Assembly (NCBI RefSeq): GCF_944324995.1
Contig: NZ_CALUYL010000030.1
Location: 1 to 37,354, forward strand
DNA from: an uncultured Mailhella sp.
GTDB lineage: Bacteria > Desulfobacterota > Desulfovibrionia > Desulfovibrionales > Desulfovibrionaceae
Direction: 5' to 3'
DNA length: 37,354 bases
In this document: in pieces, positions 25,563 to 33,474 of the stretch
Position numbering within the stretch: the first letter of the stretch is position 1
Layout of the letters: each line of letters begins with the position of its first letter
Translations under genes and position numbers: made by a program
Notes under the pieces: model-generated
What the model saw: only the letters and a program-made list of their open reading frames with translations
Database searches by the model: none
What the model was told of the DNA's origin: nothing

Positions 25563-25810
25563 ACAGGCCGCAATTCTGCTCGCCGGATGCCTGCCGCGTG
25601 GCTGCGGAGTCCTTCGGCGTTTTTCCGTGTTTTGGGGAGCGGCGGGCCGCCTTTGGTCCGCCGCTTCTGCATGTTCTGCCCTTCGTCTTCCGTGATGCCC
25701 GGCCCCTGCGCCTGGTCATGTTCCGGCGTGCCGTGGCCCCGCTGCTCATTTTTCGGTGGTGGGGCGGGCTTTCGACCGATTTTCCTTCGCCTTTCCCTTC
25801 CCCATGTTTC

Positions 25811-25835
25811 GCCCCGGGCCTCCGGGGCTTTTTTT
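25811..25835 (+). terminator. Intrinsic terminator of the CDF-exporter transcript
   Basis: GCCCCGG (25811-25817) and CCGGGGC (25822-25828) form a perfect stem with a 4-nt loop, directly followed by seven T (25829-25835). Confidence 0.9.
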
Positions 25836-26311
25836 GTCCGCGAGCCCGGACGCGGGGCCTGGTGAGGGGAAAGGGCTGAAGCGGAGTGCGGAACGCGAGG
25901 AAAAAAGGAAACTTTCGGAACCGGAGCGCGGGGAAAATCCGGGGTGAGCAGAACTGCTGCCCCTGTCAGCTCGAATGCGCAGCGAAGCCGAGTCCGGCCG
26001 GACGTGGCAAATTCCAGCCCGCGCACGTTGCCGAGTCCCTGCGCGGGGACTTTCCGGGCAGCAAGAGGCAGAGGACGGGGCGGATTTCAGGGCAGGGCGG
26101 AGTCTGAGGGCCGGGCGCGCTCTCGGCGCGCGGGACCGGAGTGCGGATCGGAGCGGGCGTTCCGGGTGCTTCGCTTCCCTTCGGCGCGGCTTCTCGCGGG
26201 GCTTCCTTTTGTCCTGCAAAGCGCTGCCGCAGCGGGTGGCCCTTGCCCGGGGGGATTTTTGTTGCATCGTCGCCAAGAGCCACGCGTCCGGCCCGGCGCA
26301 GGCGCAGGACC

Positions 26312-26347
26312 AAAAAAGAAGGCCGACCCCGAAAAAGGGATCGGCCT
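26312..26347 (-). terminator. Intrinsic terminator of glpQ
   Basis: AGGCCGA (26320-26326) pairs with TCGGCCT (26341-26347), continued by CCC/GGG after one mismatch. On the minus strand it is followed by TC and six T. Confidence 0.9.
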
Positions 26348-26415
26348 GCGAGTCATGGCTTTATCCGCCGGAAGCGCGGGGAGTGTGCGCTGTCCGTTGG
26401 GCGTCGGCGAATGAT

Positions 26416-27444
26416 TCAGCGAAGGTTGTTGGCCTTGAGGTATTCCACCAGCAGGTCCGGGAAGTCGGAGAACATGCCGTCCACCTTGAGCTTCTTGAAG
26501 GACACGTCGAGCACTTCGTTGAAGTCCTTGAAGCCCTTGGGCAGGGAATCCTTGCGCAGCGTCCAGGAATGCAGCTTCATGCCGTTCTGACGGGCCAGAT
26601 CGCCGAGGTTGGACAGCGTGTAGCTCTTGCCGTCGGCCGTGGGCACGGCGAGCAGATTGAAGTTCGGCGCGTAGATGGTGGCGTACTTGGACACTTCCTT
26701 GATGCCTTCAGGCGTGGTCAGCCACTTGTGACGGGCCTTGTCGTCCTTGGCGCCCTGGCCGCCCGCGGTGACCAGCATGCAGAGCTGTCCCTTCCAGCCG
26801 AGCTCGCGGGCGCGGATCACGGCCTCATAGTCGAAGATTTGCAGAATGGCCTTGCTGTCCGGGGTGTTGTAGCCGAACTTCGTCATGGTGTCGATGGTGG
26901 CCTTGAGGATGTCGAGACCCTGATTCATGAAGAAATCGGGTTCCTTCACTTCCACGTACACGCCCACGTTGCGGCCCGTGGACTTGTTCAGGCCCTGCAC
27001 CTGATAGAATTCCTCTTCCAGGGAGGGAATCTGATAGCCGATGGGCGAATCGGGGAAGCGGCCGGGGAACACGGCCTTGCCGGTCTTGGGATCAAAGCGT
27101 TCGGTCACGCGCAGGGTGCGCAGTTCGTCGTAGGTGAAGTCGGAAGAGTAGTAGCGTCCGTTCTTGCGATGGCGATCGGGAAACTTCTTGGCCACGTCGG
27201 TGGTGGTGTCCACGAGAATGTCGTGCATGACCATGAGCTTGCCGTCCTTGGTCATGACGACGTCCTGTTCCACGTAGTCCACGCCCATGGCGTAGGCCAT
27301 GGCCTTGGCGGGCAGGGTGTGCTCGGGCAGATAGCCGCTCGCGCCGCGATGCGCCGCCACGTCGGGCCGGTAGTCGGCGGCGACGGCGGTAAGAGGCAGC
27401 AGAAGAGTCAGGGCGAGGGCCTGGGCAAGAAGCGCTTTTCGCAT
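26416..27444 (-). CDS. glpQ: Periplasmic glycerophosphodiester phosphodiesterase
   Basis: Exported enzyme hydrolysing glycerophosphodiesters (deacylated phospholipids) to glycerol 3-phosphate and an alcohol. The 342-residue precursor has a signal peptide (MRKALLAQALALTLLLPLTA, cleavage after VAA near residue 23) and the GDPD catalytic set: HRGASGYLPEHT (His32), EQD (Glu59, Asp61) and HD (His74). The C-terminal part contains LHSWTLRKDSLP and KVDGMFSDFPDL, typical of the GlpQ branch. AGGAG stands 7 nt before the ATG at 27444. Length matches GlpQ (about 350). No glpT or other glycerol gene is adjacent. Confidence 0.95.
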   Translation of the reverse strand: MRKALLAQALALTLLLPLTAVAADYRPDVAAHRGASGYLPEHTLPAKAMAYAMGVDYVEQDVVMTKDGKLMVMHDILVDTTTDVAKKFPDRHRKNGRYYSSDFTYDELRTLRVTERFDPKTGKAVFPGRFPDSPIGYQIPSLEEEFYQVQGLNKSTGRNVGVYVEVKEPDFFMNQGLDILKATIDTMTKFGYNTPDSKAILQIFDYEAVIRARELGWKGQLCMLVTAGGQGAKDDKARHKWLTTPEGIKEVSKYATIYAPNFNLLAVPTADGKSYTLSNLGDLARQNGMKLHSWTLRKDSLPKGFKDFNEVLDVSFKKLKVDGMFSDFPDLLVEYLKANNLR

Positions 27445-28086
27445 GAATGCTACTCCTGAAAGAGGGTGAACCGGGCGCGCGGCGCGTGATTGCGCATGCC
27501 GGATTGAGTTCCCCATATCATGTTGCGCGGGTTTCGTCCAGACGAGGGGCGCAATCTTTTTGTGAAGCCTCTGCAACAAGGGCATTTTGTACTGATTCAA
27601 AAAGGGGTTGGAGGCAAAAAAAAGAGACCGTGTGCGTCGGTTCCGCAGCCTCGCGGCTCGGTGGTGCGGAAAAATGCATGCCGCTGGTCTTCGCCGGGGC
27701 AGAAGGCGCGGAGGCAGGGCGGTCGCGAACAGGCGGCGACGCGGGAGAAGGGCGCGGCGTGATAGCGCGAACAGGCAAAAGGCGGCGTGAGAGCACAGAG
27801 GGCAACGGCGGGCAAAAGGCGCGGCAGGCGTTTTCTTTGTCGGGGTCAACGCGCAGCGCGTGCAGAGGCGACGATCCCTCTCCAGAACGCGCCGCAGCGG
27901 TCGGTTGCGCGCGGCGGAGGAAGGTGCGACGCAGCCGAAGGCGACGGCCAGGGCGGACGCAGGACGCCGGATCCCGGTCGAATCCCGGCCGGAGCGCAGC
28001 GGAAGCCCCGGAAGCGGGGTTCCGGAAGCCGGCTCCGCATCTGTGGGCGGGGAAAAATCCGCGCCGGAAGCGGGCCCCCGCGCTTG
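27445..28086. other. GC-rich spacer between glpQ and the Ehr-like operon
   Basis: 642 nt without a credible gene. The part nearest glpQ is less GC-rich and should hold its promoter, but no convincing -35/-10 pair was found. Next to the operon end a short CCG/CGG stem runs into ATTTTT on the minus strand (28059-28054), a weak candidate terminator for the Ehr-like operon. Confidence 0.5.
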
Positions 28087-28893
28087 CTACCTGACCATGC
28101 GCTTTTTCCATGCCACGGAAAGAATGCCGTCGAGAATGGTCCAGGGGTTGGGCGGGCAGCCCGGCACATAGACGTCCACCGAGCCCTCGGGCAGCACGGC
28201 ATCCACGCCTCCGCACCCTTCGCGGCTCTTGCAGAACACGCCGCCGGAAATGGCGCACACGCCCACGGCAATGACGATTTTCGGTTCGGGCACGGCTTCC
28301 CAGGTGTCGAGCAGGGCCTGACGCATGTTTTCCGTCACCGGGCCGGTGACGAGAATGCCGTCGGCGTGACGGGGAGAGGCCGCGTACTCGATGCCGAAAC
28401 GGCCGAGATCGTACACGAGCGTGCCGAGCACGTTGACGTCGGCCTCGCAGGCCATGCAGCCGCCCGCGCTCACTTCGCGCAGCTTGAGCGAGCGGGAAAA
28501 CATGGACAGATCGCGCTTCTGTTCTCCCCGCGCCTGCCGGATGCCGGGCTGATCGACGCCCTCGCCGGCGGCGGGACCGCGCACGATGAGCGCCTCGCGG
28601 CTGTAGGCGGCCAGCCGGTGCTCATGGGTGAAGATGATCTTGTGCTCCGGGCACGCCGATTCGCAGGCGCGGCAGAACAGGCATCGGCCCATGTCGATTT
28701 CCGGGCCGGAAGCGGCAAGACGCACGGCTCCCGTGGGGCAGGCGGCCAGACAGGCGCGGCTTTCGCAGCCCTTGCAGGATGTGGCCGTAATCGAGGGGAG
28801 TCCGGCAAAGCGCGGACTGATGGCGGGCGACACAAAAGGATAGTTCAGCGTGCGGAAGCCCTGATGCAGGCGTTCCCTGATGATGTTCAACAT
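28087..28893 (-). CDS. Ehr-like complex: two-cluster ferredoxin fused to NuoB/HyfI-like small subunit
   Basis: Electron-entry subunit of the membrane complex, on the cytoplasmic side. The 268-residue protein fuses two modules that are separate in E. coli hydrogenase 4 (HyfH and HyfI). Residues 40-81 form a 2[4Fe-4S] ferredoxin: Cys40, 43, 48, 52 (CKGCESRACLAACP) and Cys71, 74, 77, 81 (CLFCRACESACP). Residues 130-268 are NuoB-like, with Cys146, Cys149 (GGCMACE), Cys213 (GVCAISGG) and Cys246 (GCPPNPW) available for the N2-type proximal cluster. All three clusters thus look intact, unlike the active site of the partner large subunit. AAGGA stands 8 nt before the ATG. It is the last gene of the operon. 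Confidence 0.9.
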   Translation of the reverse strand: MLNIIRERLHQGFRTLNYPFVSPAISPRFAGLPSITATSCKGCESRACLAACPTGAVRLAASGPEIDMGRCLFCRACESACPEHKIIFTHEHRLAAYSREALIVRGPAAGEGVDQPGIRQARGEQKRDLSMFSRSLKLREVSAGGCMACEADVNVLGTLVYDLGRFGIEYAASPRHADGILVTGPVTENMRQALLDTWEAVPEPKIVIAVGVCAISGGVFCKSREGCGGVDAVLPEGSVDVYVPGCPPNPWTILDGILSVAWKKRMVR

Positions 28894-28902
28894 GGCGTTT
28901 CC

Positions 28903-30393
28903 TTACAGATCGTGCCCGCAGTAGGACAGGTTGAAGCTCTTGTTGCACAGCGGAAAGTCGGAAATCTGCTCGCCGCGCAGGGCCATGGCAAGACCCGTCC
29001 AGTTGTGGAAGGACGGATCCACAATCTTGTAGGCGAGCCAGTCGCCGTTTTCCGCGGTAACGCCCACGTGGCACACTTCGCCGCGCCAGCCTTCCACCTG
29101 CGCCACCGCAAGCCGCGACGCGGGCATGGCGGGCAGCGAAACGCGGCACGGCTCCTCGCCGCACGAAAAGCCGAGCTGCATGAGATCGGTTTCGGCCGAG
29201 GCCGCGGAATCGTTCAGTTCGTCGCTGCGCAGAAGCGTGCGGGCCAGCACGTCGCCGGTGGTGCGCATGCGCTTGTGCAGCGCGCCGTTGTCGAGATCGC
29301 AGAGCGGCCAGTCCATGCGCGCGTCCACGGACACGCCGCAGGCGCGAGCCGCCATGCCCACGAGGCCGAGCGCGCGGGCGTCTTCAAACGACACCTTGCC
29401 CGTGTCCGTGAGTCTTGCAAGCACGCTTGAGGTTTCCAGCATCACGTCCACCGAGGCGCGCGCGTCGCGATAGGCCGCCCGCAGCTTCGTGATGAGCGAG
29501 CGGCAAAGCTCGGCGTCGGCGTCCCACTTCACCCCGCCGGGGCAGAGCAGGTTGCGCCCGAAGCGGCTGCCGCAAAGCTCCGCCGTGATGTTGAGAAAGT
29601 CGCCGGTAATGCGTCCGTTCCATGCCGAGGTGGGCAGAAAGCCCGTATCGCCGCCGATGGCTCCGAGATCGCGGGTGTGATTGGCCAGGCGTTCGAGCTC
29701 CAGCGCCAGACGCCGCAGAAGATGCGCCCGGTTCGTGATCTTCACCCCGCAAAGCCGCTCCAGCACCGTGCAGTACGCCGTGGCGTGCCCCACGGCCGTG
29801 TCTCCAGCAATGTTTTCCATGAGCGGCAGCACGAGCTTCGCCGGAGAGTGAAGAATGAGATGTTCCGCGTCGCGATGCTGAAAGCCGAGCTCGATTTCCA
29901 GATGCATCACGTTTTCGCCGTAGCACTGAAAGCGGAAATGTCCGGGTTCGATGACGCCCGCATGCACGGGGCCCACGGCCACTTCATGCACTTCGGCGCC
30001 TTCCACGCGGTAGTAGTCGGTCTGGGCGGGGCCGGGGCGCGACGAGCGCGGCCCGTTTTCCTGCGGGCGGAAGCGCACGGGCTTGAGCCACGGGTGTCCT
30101 TTGGGTTCGATGCCCCAGGTCTCGAAGAGCTCGCGTTCAAAAAGATGCGCCTGCGGGCAGTGCGGCGTGAGCGCGTCGTAGGCGCGGCCCGGGCGGGCGC
30201 GCATGGCGTCGAGCAGACGGGCCGAGGCGTCGGCAAGAATGCACAGAACTTCCGTGCCCTTGGGATCGGGCACGCCGAAAAACGCCAGCAGACGCCAGCC
30301 TTTGCGGCAGCGCTCCGAGACCGAGGCGCAAAGCGCGTCCATGTCGATGACGGGAAGGTCGTTCCAGGCGATGGATTCTCTGTAGTTGAACAT
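28903..30393 (-). CDS. Ehr-like complex: NuoCD/HyfG-like large subunit without NiFe ligands
   Basis: Cytoplasmic catalytic-type subunit of the membrane complex, 496 residues. Residues 1-125 are NuoC-like (ERELFETWGIEPKGHPWLKP) and the rest NuoD/hydrogenase-large-subunit-like (ELGFQHRDAEHLI, DLGAIGGDTGF, EGWRGEV, VDPSFHNW). In [NiFe] hydrogenases four cysteines bind the metals, in RxCGxC and DPCxxC. Here the first site reads ENIAGDTAVGH (Ala196, Thr199) and the last NLSYCGHD (Ser490, Gly493), so all four are replaced and no NiFe centre can form. This is the defining trait of Ehr complexes, which are thought to link ferredoxin or another reductant to ion pumping by an unknown reaction. The start overlaps the preceding gene as TGATG. 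Confidence 0.93.
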   Translation of the reverse strand: MFNYRESIAWNDLPVIDMDALCASVSERCRKGWRLLAFFGVPDPKGTEVLCILADASARLLDAMRARPGRAYDALTPHCPQAHLFERELFETWGIEPKGHPWLKPVRFRPQENGPRSSRPGPAQTDYYRVEGAEVHEVAVGPVHAGVIEPGHFRFQCYGENVMHLEIELGFQHRDAEHLILHSPAKLVLPLMENIAGDTAVGHATAYCTVLERLCGVKITNRAHLLRRLALELERLANHTRDLGAIGGDTGFLPTSAWNGRITGDFLNITAELCGSRFGRNLLCPGGVKWDADAELCRSLITKLRAAYRDARASVDVMLETSSVLARLTDTGKVSFEDARALGLVGMAARACGVSVDARMDWPLCDLDNGALHKRMRTTGDVLARTLLRSDELNDSAASAETDLMQLGFSCGEEPCRVSLPAMPASRLAVAQVEGWRGEVCHVGVTAENGDWLAYKIVDPSFHNWTGLAMALRGEQISDFPLCNKSFNLSYCGHDL

Positions 30394-31895
30394 CAGGCCC
30401 CCAGAAGCGCGGCGGCGCGGTTGAGCGTTTCCACAAGCCAGTCGGGCACGGCGAGGCCGAGGCCGAGAGCCATGAGGCACAGCGCGGCGGGCGGCAGCAC
30501 GCTGAACAGGGATTCGTGGTAGTCCCTGGGCACGTCGTGCGGGGGCGTGCCCTGCGCCATGCGCAGCACGGGAATGGACATGCCGATGAAAATGACGGCG
30601 AGCGCGGCGAGATACACGAGGGCCACGGCGAGTCCGGCATGGGCGAAGAGGCCCTTCAGAATGATGAATTCGCTGACGAACAGGCCGAAGGGCGGCGAAC
30701 CCACGATGGCGAGAAAACCTGCCGTCCAGAGTGCGCCGGAGAGGGGCATGTCCTGTCTGAGGCCGCGCACGTCGTAGCTCGACAGGGAATGGTAGCGGGT
30801 AAGAATGTTGCCCGCCACGAGAAAGAGCATGCACTTGGTGAGGGAGTGACACACGGCGTGGAGCATGCCGCCGAACAGGGCGCTGCCGCCCACGCCGAAG
30901 GCCAGGGCGAGAATGCCCATGTGTTCCACGCTGGAGTAGGCGAGCAGGCGCTTGTAGTGGCCCTGACCCACGATGAACACCGCGGCGGTGATCATGGAGA
31001 GCAGGCCGAAGAACACGAGCAGCTTGCCGCTGAACTCGCCGAGGCCCGCGGCCTGCATGATCTGATGCCCGCGCAGAATGCCGAGCAGGGCGCAGTTGAG
31101 CAGCGCGCCGGAAAGCAGGCCCGACACCATGGAGGGCGCCTGACTGTGGGCGTCCGGCAGCCAGGTGTGCAGGGGAGCGAGGCCCATTTTGGTGCCGTAG
31201 CCCACGAGCAGGAAGATGAAGGCGGCCTTGAGCCAGAGCACGCGATCCGTGCCCTCGATGCCGCGGGCGCTCGCCATGAAGGCGGAAAGCTGATCCATGC
31301 CTTCGACGGCGGGCGCGGCGGGATTGTGGAAGGCCACGCTCATGAGAATGTTGCCGAGCAGCGCAAGGGCGATGCCCACCGAGCAGATCATGAGATATTT
31401 CCAGGTGGCTTCCATGGAGCTCTGATGCCGGTGAAAATAGATGAGCGGCGCGCTGGCGAGGGTGGTGAGCTCGATGCCGACCCAGAGCGCGCCGAGATTG
31501 GCGGTGGTGGTGACGAGGGTCATGGCGGCCACGAAGAAGCACAGGCAGGAGAGGAAGCGCGTTTCCGGGGCGTTGGTGAAGAGCTGGCCTTTCTGGATGT
31601 CGCGCTTGACGTGTTTTTTGTCTTCGTCGCGCAGGTAGCCCACGGCATAGAAGGAGGCCGCGGTGAAGAGCACGGCGGCGAGCAGGAGAAAGACCGTGCC
31701 GAGCATGTCGGGCTGAAGCAGTCCGAAGAGGGCCGAGGGATGTTTGCCGTCAAGCAGTTCGCGCAGGGTGAGCGAGGCGAGGGTCAGATGCGCGACGGCG
31801 GTGACCGCGAGCAGACCGCGGCGGGGCCACGACCCGGGAATGAGCATGAGAAGTCCGGCCAGAAGCGGGACGAGAAGGAGCAGGGCGAGAATCAT
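30393..31895 (-). CDS. Ehr-like complex: HyfF/NuoN-like antiporter subunit
   Basis: Membrane subunit homologous to Mrp-antiporter-like subunits of complex I and hydrogenase 4, 500 residues (HyfF about 526), about 13-14 helices. The sequence shows the central Proton_antipo_M region with WVGIELTTLASAPLIYFHRH (the conserved Glu on helix 5), GYGTKMGLAPLHTWLPDAHS (the conserved Lys and loop), YKRLLAYSSVEHMGILALAF, and HSLTKCMLFLVAGNI. It therefore probably carries a proton or sodium half-channel. It starts 1 nt after the HyfE-like stop codon and overlaps the large-subunit gene, so expression is tightly coupled. Confidence 0.93.
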   Translation of the reverse strand: MILALLLLVPLLAGLLMLIPGSWPRRGLLAVTAVAHLTLASLTLRELLDGKHPSALFGLLQPDMLGTVFLLLAAVLFTAASFYAVGYLRDEDKKHVKRDIQKGQLFTNAPETRFLSCLCFFVAAMTLVTTTANLGALWVGIELTTLASAPLIYFHRHQSSMEATWKYLMICSVGIALALLGNILMSVAFHNPAAPAVEGMDQLSAFMASARGIEGTDRVLWLKAAFIFLLVGYGTKMGLAPLHTWLPDAHSQAPSMVSGLLSGALLNCALLGILRGHQIMQAAGLGEFSGKLLVFFGLLSMITAAVFIVGQGHYKRLLAYSSVEHMGILALAFGVGGSALFGGMLHAVCHSLTKCMLFLVAGNILTRYHSLSSYDVRGLRQDMPLSGALWTAGFLAIVGSPPFGLFVSEFIILKGLFAHAGLAVALVYLAALAVIFIGMSIPVLRMAQGTPPHDVPRDYHESLFSVLPPAALCLMALGLGLAVPDWLVETLNRAAALLGA

Positions 31896-31896
31896 G

Positions 31897-32541
31897 TCAG
31901 TCTCTCAGGTTGCGGAAGCGCGCCACGTCGATGGAATCGAAGGCGCTGCTGATGTGGTTGATGGCGATGGCCATGACGAACACGGCGGCGAAGACGTCGA
32001 GCAGGATGCTGAGTTCAAACCAGACCGAGCCTTCGGTCATGAGGGGAATGCCGAGAATGAAGATGCCGTTTTCCACCACGAGGTAGCCCGTGACCTGAGC
32101 GAGCGCCTTGGCGCAGCCCACCACGAGGATGAGGCCGCAGAAAAGCGTGGTGAGGGCCACGGGAAAGAGCAGCGGCGGAAAAAGATCGACCACGGCCGGA
32201 ATGCGTCCTTCGAGCCAGAGGGAGAAGGCGAGACCGGCCAGCCCGGCGGCCATGGGATACATGCGTCCGAGTCTGGGGCGCACCATGGGTTCGATGCCGA
32301 GCTTGTGGCACACGTGCCGGAGAAAGACGGGGAAGCCCACGCCCTTGAGGGCGAACACCGCCGCGGCAAGGAAGACGTGTTCGGCGTCGAGGGCTCCGTT
32401 CACGGGCAGGAGCAGCAGCGCGGCGAGCAGTACGCCCTGCACGGCGGAAAGGCGTATGAGCATGAGGATGCGGCCCGACCAGAGCATGATGAGGTCGGTG
32501 ATGAGCAGCAGCAGAATGACGAACTGGAAGAGCGAGGACAT
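31897..32541 (-). CDS. Ehr-like complex: HyfE-like (NuoK-containing) membrane subunit
   Basis: Small membrane protein of 214 residues (E. coli HyfE 216) with about six to seven helices. Its second half resembles NuoK: GYLVVENGIFILGIPLMTEG, which carries the buried glutamate of the ion path, then LSILLDVFAAVFVMAIAINH. The N-terminal half has LIRLSAVQGVLLAALLLLP. It would sit between the HyfC-like and antiporter subunits as part of the proton-translocating arm. It starts 3 nt after the HyfC-like stop codon. Confidence 0.9.
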   Translation of the reverse strand: MSSLFQFVILLLLITDLIMLWSGRILMLIRLSAVQGVLLAALLLLPVNGALDAEHVFLAAAVFALKGVGFPVFLRHVCHKLGIEPMVRPRLGRMYPMAAGLAGLAFSLWLEGRIPAVVDLFPPLLFPVALTTLFCGLILVVGCAKALAQVTGYLVVENGIFILGIPLMTEGSVWFELSILLDVFAAVFVMAIAINHISSAFDSIDVARFRNLRD

Positions 32542-32544
32542 AGG

Positions 32545-33474
32545 CTACCGAACCAGAGTCAGAATGAGAACGAAGGCGGCGACGGAGCCGGCGAGACCGA
32601 TGAGCGCGGGCACGACGTGCATGCGCAGGCGCGCCATGACGGATTCGATGACGCCCACGGCGCACGCGGCAAGGAAGAGTCCGAGCAGGGAGCAGAGCGT
32701 GTGCGCCCAGACGGGCATGACCGGAATGACGAGTCCCGTGAGCAGCGAGGAGAACAGGCACAGCTTGATGGCGGAACCGTAGAGCACGAAGGCGAGGTTG
32801 GGCCCGGAGTGATCGAGCACCATGACTTCGTGGATCATGGTGAGTTCAAGGTGCGTGGTGGGATCGTCCACGGGAATGCGGCAGTTTTCCACGAGCAGGA
32901 GCACGCCCGTCACGAAGATGAGCATGACAAGTTCCGGTCGGCCGCTGAGCCAGGCCTGCGGGGCGAAGCCGTTGAAGAGGGTGGAGAGGGAGAGTTCCTT
33001 CTGCACGCCGAGGCTCTCCGCGGCGGTGACGATGGCGAGCAGCGCGAGAAAGAGCACGGGTTCGGCGAGCGCGCCGAACAGAGCTTCGCGGCTTGCGCCC
33101 ATGCCCTCGAAGGGAGACCCTGTGTCGAGGGCGGCGAGAATGGTGGCAAAGCGGCCCATGCCGAGCAGATAGGCGCAGAGGATGAAGTCGCCCTGGAAGG
33201 CGAAGGGGGAGGGCACGCCGCCGAGGGGAATCAGGGCAAGCGCGGCTGCGGAGGAAGCCAGCGCCACGGCGGGGCCTGCAACGAACACCCAGGTGGTGCC
33301 GTTGCCGAGCACTTCGCCTTTGCGGATGAGCTTGGCGAGGTCGTAGTAGAGCTGGAGCAGGGGCTTGCCGCGTCTTCCGGCAAACTTGGCCTTCACGCGG
33401 TTGACGATGCCGAGAGCAAGCGGCGCAAGAAGAAGCGCGAGCGCCAGTTCGGCGAGATAGAGCCAGAGGTTCAT
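32545..33474 (-). CDS. Ehr-like complex: HyfC/NuoH-like membrane anchor
   Basis: Membrane subunit homologous to NuoH/HycD/HyfC, 309 residues, about eight helices, linking the peripheral arm to the ion-pumping arm. Visible landmarks: FAGRRGKPLLQLYYDLAKLI (residues 31-50), GSPFEGMGASREALFGALAE (119-138), and the acidic quinone-chamber-like loop with ENCRIPVDDPTTHLELTMIH then EVMVLDHSGP (196-225), diagnostic of the family. The ATG overlaps the stop of the upstream HyfB-like gene by one base (TAATG). Confidence 0.95.
   Translation of the reverse strand: MNLWLYLAELALALLLAPLALGIVNRVKAKFAGRRGKPLLQLYYDLAKLIRKGEVLGNGTTWVFVAGPAVALASSAAALALIPLGGVPSPFAFQGDFILCAYLLGMGRFATILAALDTGSPFEGMGASREALFGALAEPVLFLALLAIVTAAESLGVQKELSLSTLFNGFAPQAWLSGRPELVMLIFVTGVLLLVENCRIPVDDPTTHLELTMIHEVMVLDHSGPNLAFVLYGSAIKLCLFSSLLTGLVIPVMPVWAHTLCSLLGLFLAACAVGVIESVMARLRMHVVPALIGLAGSVAAFVLILTLVR

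Larger units (their letters stand above)
25563..26415. other. Spacer between rhtA-like gene and glpQ, with two convergent terminators
   Basis: 853 nt, no credible gene on either strand. It holds a plus-strand terminator (25811-25835) about 250 nt after the exporter stop and the glpQ terminator (26312-26347). The 25563-25810 part would be a long 3' untranslated region; I see no structured element in it. Confidence 0.6.

Noticed and set aside
25563-25810. Small gene or RNA in the exporter 3' region
   Set aside because: Open frames on both strands are low-complexity and no stable conserved structure was seen before the terminator.
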